Shown here: positions 56,696 through 64,000 of the stretch, in pieces
Numbering within the stretch: the stretch's first letter is position 1
Layout: each line of letters begins with the position of its first letter
DNA from: Mimachlamys varia
Lineage: Eukaryota; Mollusca; Bivalvia; Pectinida; Pectinidae
Assembly: GCA_947623455.1 (NCBI GenBank)
Contig: OX392533.1
Span: 33,788,229-33,852,228 of the forward strand
Reading direction: 5' to 3'
DNA: 64,000 nt
The notes under the pieces: generated by a model
Databases searched by the model: none
Seen by the model: only the letters and a program-made list of their open reading frames with translations
What the model was told of the DNA's origin: nothing
Program-made: the position numbers and the translations under genes

Positions 56696-59600
56696 ATGGG
56701 ATTACTGACCGCTCTACTGGTCCTCGTGCCAATTTTGATATCCTGTGTTGATGGTACGTCGACTCCAAGAAGGCCGCTGAGACTTGGGACAGCCACTTGT
56801 GCGCTGGTCAGGAAGTACGACTTTTTTAGCTACAACCCACGATCAGGGTTAGGTAAATCGTTACATGTATTTTTTAATGTTGGGAAATTTCATATGTGGA
56901 CGTTGAACGTATTTATCTGCCATTGCCACTGACTGCTGTGCTCACTCTAGTCATTAGCATTTGTTTTTTATTAATGAAATGAAATGCTTATTTGCTAAAA
57001 GAAAAAATATACCTTTATAGCTACTTTTGCTAATGGAATTTGTGTTGAATAAACCATTTTCACTGACCCCCTATTAATGTATAATAAGAATGGTATGGTA
57101 AATACATCAGAACTTGGATTTTGACTCTACTAATGAGTAAATGTTGCTAAAGGACATTCTTATTTTCTAAAAGAGAATGGTGGTCTTTCGTTAATTTTGC
57201 TAAAACATTTTTCAGACTAGAGTGAGTAAAGGATTGGGTAAACCAAAAAACTTGCAAAAATATAGCAGAAAAATATGATTTATCATTATTTATGTCCTAA
57301 CTGTTTTTCTTAGCAGTTTCAATAGAATAGGGGTTACGCAATATTACAGTTATCATTTTGAACTTGCTGTCACTTCTTTCTGTAGTGTCAATAGTATCGA
57401 GCTTCTGTCTAACAACGCTACGGCTTTATAACTTGTTATGAAAGTCAATGATTGGTGCTACTACTGTGTTTTGAATACAAACTTGCTTTAGACAGTAATT
57501 GCTATTACATAAACATGCAAAGAACGTTTTTTTCATAGACCAGGGCATTTTAGATTACAAAATTTTCATATAAATCTTTGATTTTTAATTTTCTGTACAG
57601 TACATCGTTTGGATGTATGAAATCTGTGTAAGGTTAAATAAACGTCAGGTTTAATAAATTACCAAAAAATATTAATAATAAGGAGTTATGAAATATATCA
57701 ATATGACTCATTTTCGATATAATTATTCAGTATAAATTTCTGCATTTATTTTAATCCCTTTACATCTATTGGTATAAAGATATAGAGGATATCTAAGAGT
57801 GTCTTCAGTAATGTAAAATATATTTCACGAGGGGTCTACTATTTTGATATTTTTCACGAGTGCGCAGAACGAGTGAATGATATCAAAATATTAGCTACAC
57901 GAGTGAAATATGTTTGGTATTACTGAAGATACTGTTAGATATTCTGTTTATTACATTTTTACAAGAAAATCTACAGTGGCAGCTTTTGATTTTACCAAAT
58001 GTCGTTTGTAAGCAGCGTTCTGATTGGTCACATCAGAAAAAGTGATATTTTTTCACTTAGTGAAATATATCATATTTCATACTAGTGAAAAATTTTACTT
58101 TTATAGAATGAATGATTTTCGATATTTCACTGGAAAAAATGTAATAATAATTATAGTGCATTGCTTTATTACTTACACGTAATGATACATTAGAAACATT
58201 TAGTTCTGTACTTGATAATATATTTTCGGTCAACAGCTCCTAGTCGATGGTCGAGGTGCTATAAGGACTGTAATGGACCTCACCAGAGTCCCATTGATAT
58301 CAGGCTCAACACTGTCCAGTGTATGGGTTCCGCGGAGGAAGAGTCACCCGGATATGTCTGGTATAGGCGTCACTATGGATACGCTAGAGGGAGATTTCTC
58401 AACAATGGTATACATTACCCAAGATAAAAATATATGTTCTATGCTCTCATATGATTAACACTATACAGTTTCCCAACCCGTGTTTACTTAACTGTACATT
58501 TTGACAAATTACATGTACACAAATGTACATGTACTTATGATGATTCTACGCGTCTAGTATCATAAAAATCTGTGAGGTGTTTCACATCTATTTTGCCAAC
58601 AACCATTTTGACTGGGTAATAACTTTTCGCTATGCCTCACATAGAAACATATTTCAGATAGCTTTTAGTGAAATTCTTGATATGTTCAAATTTTTTAATG
58701 ATCAACGTACATTGAATATCCTCGATGAAAGTACAGTTTTTTTCTAGGATAATGTATATACCTTGATAATAATATATGTTAAATCATCATAGTTTACTGT
58801 ATTTGTTAATTGTTCCATTTGAAACTATAAGCCATATTTCTTACAGGTCATTCTAGTGAGTTTTCCACCCATAATGGAGATGTGCGCACTTACGGTAAAG
58901 TACTACTGAACGTCCCGGGCCGGGATGAGTCCGGCTACGTGTTCTCATCACTTCACTTCCACATTGGTGCCAACGGAAGTCGGACCGGATCTGAACACCG
59001 GATAAATGGCAGGGGATTTAGAGGAGAGGTTAGACCAATCTAATTGGTTACATCCCGCATGCGTATGATCTGAAAATTTCCCAAAAAAGGAAAACAAAAT
59101 CTGCTGAACTTTTGAATTAACCAATCAAATTACAGCTTTCAGGTTATTGGAAGTGAATGTTGGTGGGCGAAAAAGCTTTTTGCATAATGCGTTTAGTGAT
59201 TTCGTTATAACGAGCTACGGGTAAACGGCGTGTTGTAACGAAATGACTTGCTGCAGATGGAGTAGTTTCTTTTTTAAGAAAACTGCATGATTTTGATCTA
59301 AAAATTCTTAATACAAAATGTAGTTATGTTATATTGGGTAACATCTAATATTTAAATGATATCAAAAATGTCTGAAAAAGTACATTTTTTAAGTAAGTCA
59401 AAATGATATATTCGGTCAACAATCTTGTACCCTGAAAGAAGAAAAAAAAGAATATTTTGGTATTAGATATGCTGTGCCAAAAATGAATTACGGACATTGT
59501 ATTTTGTTAAGAAATATCTTTCATTCTACTTTTTCCAATGTTTTCGTTGGTACATGTGCCTTAATCTGATTGCAGTCTTTTTATTGCTCCTGTTCATTAT

Positions 59601-62258
59601 TGCACACGAACTGAATGCGGCTCAAAGCTTATTTTCACCACTTGCGATTTAAAAAAACACCACTATAGCCTCATGAACAGATTCAAGATTTCCCGCCATT
59701 CTCAGCTGTGAGTCTGTTAACAGATCTTTCATGTCTTACTTAAGACAATGTTTCGATAGGTAGAATTTAAAATAGCCATACTATCCTGATATTTTTCAAT
59801 TTTTTTCATCGTTACTAGATCCACATGGTTCATTGGAGGAAGACAGCAGAGTTGAATACATACGAGAAGGCATACAAAGCCAGAGACGGATTGGTAGCAG
59901 TAGGGGTCTTCTTCAATGTAAGTTGATTTATAGTGATCTTCCGTTTAACTGCCGATATGTTTTGTTTAAGGTCCTATTTACAGCCGATGCCATTTAAGGA
60001 CGTACCTTTATATGGGATGGGTATGCGTGCATGTGTGCTGCATAATTGTCAATTTTATTTCGTTTAGTTTATGAAAACAATAATCTAATGGAGCACGTGG
60101 ATAAATTGACCTACTGCGTCATTGAATTTATGTTCCTATAAACTAAACAAACTCAAAGGTTAATTCTTATATATACAGATTTTTTTCTGTAAATTGTTCA
60201 TTACTATTCTGTACAATATAGCCCCAATCTGATTCAAATACAGTTCACTTTATTTGCGCGAGGTTCACTTGACGTTATCAGCCGATGCAAACAACAAAAT
60301 AGACATTCAGTCCTTAAATAACAATGTTACAACGTCAGAGAAAAAACTGCTGTTTTTCTAAATATGTAAAAATTTGATAACATGCATGTACCTGTACATT
60401 TGTATAGGTCGTTAGGCGATGTCACACCGAAGCAGACAGACTTATACTGAAGTACGTGTATCAAACAAGGCCGTACCGGGCAGTCAAAGGTAGGACACAA
60501 AAAGAAACGATAACAATCACGTGATATATACAAAAGGTGATGCAATGAAGATAATCACATAGCATAAATAAAAATAATCACATTCCAGCCCTATGATAAT
60601 CTGACAAACTTCAAATTTTTGTGATGTAGGGATAATTGAAGAAAGCAATATTTTAATCAGAAAATTGTTCCTTGAATCTTAATGGAAGAGGAAGATATAT
60701 TGCACTTAACCAACTTAAGCTTAAGGGGGATGCACACTCATATTCCCTTGATGGTATCAAAAAAAGTTTGCAAATGAATCGTCTTCTTTGATACAATTTC
60801 AAACTTGTATCCCTAACGAGCTAAAAATAAGGCACCACTTGACAGTGAAGACTATATGAATGACCTGTGCAAGGCATGGATTCATAAAAGACACGTGACC
60901 TTCAAACGACAATAAAGCATACTGACATAACACGTGACCTATAAAAGACAACACAACAGACGAGACAATTGGAAATATGAAACACATCACTTGAAGACAC
61001 AAGACACTATTTTGTATAAAGGGATGCGATATTCATGATGGCCTTACACGAACCAATGTAATTTGTACACGACAAAACGATAAGGCATAATATAATTTAT
61101 CAATATCAATACAAGGCTTTGATGACATCATAATACTACCTGTATGTCTTGTAAACAAGGTTACCGTTTCATATCAGCATCACATACGAGGCAGCAAACT
61201 GTAAGACATCATATACGTTAGTTATACAAAGACCTGCTGCATGTAAAATATGAAAGATGACGTAGCACACACATATGATGCACCTTTTGTAATTTAGTAA
61301 TATATACAGTTTATGCCGAAATAAATAGTTACACTGCATCATACAGCTGTTTCGTCCTCCTAGGACTCTTAAGTGATGCTAAAGGCGAAAAGGTGGGAAC
61401 CGAAATGTTCTAAACTAATGTAGAAGTAGAAGGGTCAGATATGTAAAACCTCTTGAATCTATGAATTTAGAAAAAAATTAATAATTATGTGTATATTATG
61501 AAACATGCCACTGACAAAACGCGACTTTGAAGGGGAATTATTACCGTTTAACTTTATGTTTTGGCTATTTTGTTCTGTTTGCATTAAAAATCAAACTTTA
61601 AATTATTTGATGTTATGGATATATTATCTTCAAGACCATGTACTTCTTTTTTTATCCTCAGACCCAGCATTTGTAAACCCGAGTCTTTTACTGCCGGCAG
61701 ATGGCAGGTTTTACACATACAAAGGATCTAAAACTACCCCACCCTGTAACACTAATATCATCTGGATTGTGTACAACACTCCAACAACCATCTGCTACAA
61801 GGTATGTTATAACCTACATCATTTAATGACAAATGTTCTTACAAAAAACTAGCATTTAACTTAAGATTTCAAAGCATTGTCAAATTCTATTTTAAATCTA
61901 GTTTTGATTCTAACGAACAAAAAAGATTTGAATATTATCTTTATTGTAAACGAATTGAAGTTATGATTTCAGATTGTAAACTAAGTATAAATTTAGACCA
62001 AATTTGCGGTGACGTAATCGCAAATGTCTTTGAATCAATCAAATTTCATATAATAAATGTGAAAAAAATTAAATTACAATTTCTCTTGGATTTACATTAG
62101 TTTTCTTTTATATGTATTTTTGACAGAGTTACCGGATATTAATGGCGCTGCGATCCGCTGAAATAGGTCTACCTTACTTGTATACGTTTGGTAACGATCG
62201 ACCTATCCAAAACAGTGGCGGATATGACGTACAAGCCAATTTCCTGCGATGTGACTAA
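56696..62258 (+). CDS. Secreted alpha-carbonic anhydrase (nacrein-like)
   Basis: Zinc enzyme interconverting CO2 and bicarbonate, probably extracellular, where such enzymes serve acid-base balance or shell formation. Seven exons: 56696-56852, 58237-58407, 58847-59028, 59819-59917, 60408-60489, 61662-61801 and 62127-62258. All have GT-AG borders and agreeing phases, giving 320 aa. Signal peptide: MGLLTALLVLVPILISCVDG. Landmarks: GPHQSPIDI (67-74); NNGHSSEF with proton-shuttle His111 (CA2 His64); SLHFHIGANG with zinc ligands His146 and His148; SEH with Glu159; EIHMVHW with Glu170 and the third zinc ligand His172; SKTTPPC with Thr255 (CA2 Thr199). All catalytic residues are present, so the enzyme should be active. 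The usual Trp after HFH is Ile149. An N-glycosylation sequon, NGS, is at 152-154. Extra cysteines near 35, 60, 64, 82, 207, 259 and 319 fit an extracellular disulfide-bonded form. No Gly-Asn-rich insert is present, so it is not classical nacrein. Confidence 0.95.
57786..58147. repeat. Compound inverted-repeat element (family G), copy 2, in carbonic anhydrase intron 1
   Basis: GTGTCTTCAGTAATGTAAAA, TTTTCACGAGTGCGCAGAAC, GTTTGGTATTACTGAAGATA, TTTATTACATTTTTACAAGA and CACTGGAAAAAATGTAATAA occur in the same order and spacing as copy 1. It ends about 90 bp before coding exon 2. Confidence 0.8.
59100..59260 (+). repeat. Family D partial copy in carbonic anhydrase intron 3
   Basis: AACCAATCAAATTACAGC, AAGCTTTTTGCATAATGCG, GATTTCGTTATAACGAGC and TTGTAACGAAATGACTTGCT parallel the middle of 53440-53870, strongly diverged. 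Confidence 0.5.
61256..61512 (+). repeat. Dispersed repeat family A copy in carbonic anhydrase intron 5
   Basis: GATGACGTAGCACACACATA, TGATGCACCTTTTGTAATTT, AGCTGTTTCGTCCTCCTAGG, GGTGGGAACCGAAATGTTCT and AAACATGCCACTGAC in family order. It ends about 150 bp before coding exon 6. Confidence 0.8.
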
Positions 62259-62360
62259 GTCAATAAGCTACCGTGTATTTCATTACTCTTAATGGAATAG
62301 TAAAATTACATATCTTTAACATAGAACGTTCATTATTCTGTACTGACAGTTTGTACTTAT

Positions 62361-62688
62361 GGTTTGCTGGAGCCTCCATAGCCGCAGGTAATCTCATTTG
62401 AGTAGTGGCACGGTAAATAATATACACATTTTCGTAGTACACGATTTGAAATTATACAAAATTATTTATAATTTTACTTCTAAATTCATAATTAAAGGGG
62501 TTTAACGCACCTAGCCCTTCTGCTTTTACATTAGTTTCGATATGTTGGATTCCAATCTTTTTGGTCCCTAACATCTCTTAAGAGTCCTAGGAGGACAAAC
62601 AGCGGTATGATGCAGTTTAATTCATATTTAGGCATACTGTATCTATTACTAAATTTCAAAGGTGCAGCAAATGTGTGTGTTACGTCAG
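62361..62688 (-). repeat. Dispersed repeat family A, full-length copy in the carbonic anhydrase 3' flank
   Basis: Reverse orientation: GGTTTGCTGGAGCCTCCATA to TGTGTGTTACGTCAGC, 328 bp, the same ends and length as 33615-33942. It lies about 100 bp past the stop codon. An AATAAA at 62715-62720 beyond it could be the poly(A) signal, in which case the repeat is part of the 3' UTR. Confidence 0.85.
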
Positions 62689-62689
62689 C

Positions 62690-63528
62690 TTTCATTAAAT
62701 CATCTAACTTATTGAATAAAAGGGAAGTATACCTATGCATCATTTATATATTAAAGAATTTTGAATAATTGTTCCATTGCCTTAAATCAACTTATTTATT
62801 ATTGTATATTATACTGTATGGGTATATATGATATTTCAATTCAACTGTTACACTTGTACCTTATCATGTTTACAAACATTAAAACAGAACCACGTTGTGG
62901 CTGTGACGTCATCTTTTTTATGATAAATCGACGCATCGCACCCTATATCATGACATTAAAAGGTGGTGTCCCAAACTATCGATTTGTCAACAGTATAATA
63001 TGCAAAAGACATCAGAGATACTTGATACATGTACATGTTTTCTAAATGTTGTAAAAATATACAGATGTGCAAATGTCTTAGTATTATACTGTATAAGTTA
63101 TCTTGTTTTTGTATGACGTGGTTGTAAGTCTTTTGGTGTATACGCTTAAACTACCATCCATTCATTGCACAGCGATTTGGTATATTCCACAAATTATATA
63201 ATGCTCTATATAAATGTATATTATTTTGTTTCATATGACTATCGTGATATAGAGTCTTGTTTAAACCTTTAGGCTTATAGGAGCATACAGATGTATAATT
63301 ATATATATATTCGTATACAAATAACATTCTCTAAATATGATTAGCATACACAGAAGAGTGACGTCACAATGTTCATAAAACATCGTTCAATAATGCACAT
63401 ATAACAAAGCTTCACACATAACAGTTATGAAACTAAATTATATAAACCTATAATTACCGTCTCTGAAAAGCCATAATTACATAAAATTTCTTTATTTCAC
63501 ACCTATAATAAAAACAACCCAGTAGTAG
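62690..63528. other. AT-rich intergenic DNA
   Basis: No recognised gene. The plus-strand frame at 62761-63045 has no known domain. Confidence 0.5.
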
Positions 63529-63735
63529 AACAATGGTGTTGACGGCGGCGTAAAGGTTGAAACCAGAGACAAGGGAAGTACGAAGATTCTGTTGGTATAT
63601 TTTGTTGGGCGCAAAGCGTAACAAGAGCGGAAAATGCACAGCTAGACCGGGGTTCGAACCCGGGACCTTCCGAACTCTAGACGGACGTTCAACCAATTGA
63701 GCTATCTGGTCGCCGACGATCCACCAGGTCTAGAT
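63529..63735 (-). mobile_element. tRNA-derived SINE with well-preserved head
   Basis: On the minus strand GACCAGATAGCTCAATTGGT begins a tRNA-like fold. It has an A box (TAGCTCAATTGG) and a perfect B box and T arm (CCCGGGTTCGAACCCCGG). The acceptor arms pair poorly and a non-tRNA body follows (TGTGCATTTTCCGCTCTTGT, TTACGCTTTGCGCCC). It is a SINE or tRNA pseudogene, not a functional tRNA. Confidence 0.7.
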
Positions 63736-63823
63736 CCGCTACAGTACATAAATGTTTCTTAAAGTTTCCATAAATGACACGTTTAATTCTATCCCAATCA
63801 CACTTCAAACAAATCGGTTTCAG

Positions 63824-63986
63824 AGGTGGTCTTTCACGGAAGTTTAAACACCATGTTCAGTGGAAACATTCGCGGTGGAACATTCAGTATCACTGTTAAT
63901 AACCACGAGGACGGAAGTAATCCCCAGCGTAATCTAAAACGACGTATATATGGTCGTATATTCGTCATAAATATTTATGTGTCTTG
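63824..63986 (+). CDS. Possible internal exon of an unidentified downstream gene
   Basis: A polypyrimidine tract and acceptor (AATCGGTTTCAG) at 63812-63823 and a donor GTAAGT after 63986 enclose 163 nt. One frame (entering with two bases) is fully open: VVFHGSLNTMFSGNIRGGTF, SITVNNHEDGSNPQRNLKRR and IYGRIFVINIYVSW. The other two frames have stops. I recognise no family. The gene, if real, continues past the window end. Confidence 0.4.
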
Positions 63987-64000
63987 GTAAGTCATGCCTT

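Noticed and set aside
60190..60330. Candidate carbonic anhydrase exon near 60,230
   Set aside because: Frames contain stops and the phase does not fit; the exon at 60408-60489 supplies exactly the missing 82 nt with correct phase and splice sites.
62531..62743. Short minus-strand frame with SNRYSMPKYELN
   Set aside because: It is a translation of the family A repeat; near-identical peptides appear at every copy.
63641..63714. Functional tRNA gene on the minus strand
   Set aside because: A and B boxes are good but the acceptor stem pairs poorly and a SINE body follows.

Overview
The window looks like a stretch of invertebrate nuclear genome, most likely a bivalve mollusc. It is AT-rich, its genes are split into many short exons with GT-AG introns, there are no operons, and repeat density is high: tRNA-derived SINEs, short inverted-repeat elements and decayed LINE pieces. 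The gene set fits a shell-forming marine animal, including a secreted alpha-carbonic anhydrase and a plant/nematode-type phosphoethanolamine methyltransferase. I infer the clade from gene content and repeats and cannot name a species.

Layout. Positions 1-10,400 hold repeats only, starting with a 400-bp palindromic tandem array at 510-911. A two-coding-exon SLC52-type riboflavin transporter lies on the minus strand at 10,429-12,420. From 14,719 to 31,820 (minus) runs a long multi-exon gene. Its last ~490 codons are a two-domain phosphoethanolamine N-methyltransferase (PMT). Its first exons encode a signal peptide and a stretch resembling the N-terminal copper domain of peptidylglycine alpha-hydroxylating monooxygenase (PHM), joined in a compatible reading phase. 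One intron of this gene holds 2.66 kb of a 21-bp minisatellite with a 378-bp higher-order period, and a late exon carries a 1-bp frameshift. Positions 32,000-40,000 contain LINE fragments, dispersed repeats and AT-rich DNA. A five-coding-exon membrane protein of the DUF1295 / steroid-5-alpha-reductase-like family lies on the minus strand at 40,881-47,200. Positions 48,000-56,600 are rich in mobile elements, including a TTAA-flanked element inserted inside a copy of itself. A complete seven-exon secreted alpha-carbonic anhydrase is on the plus strand at 56,696-62,258. A further exon-like segment near 63,824-63,986 may begin or continue another gene that runs out of the window.

The four genes look functionally independent (vitamin transport, phosphocholine synthesis, a lipid-type reductase or methyltransferase-like membrane protein, carbonate chemistry). 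The unusual content is the PHM-like/PMT chimera, the 21-bp array inside it, and several short inverted-repeat families, including a 91-bp element present four times at exactly the same length. All exon models were made by eye from translated frames, splice signals and phase agreement. No database search was run.
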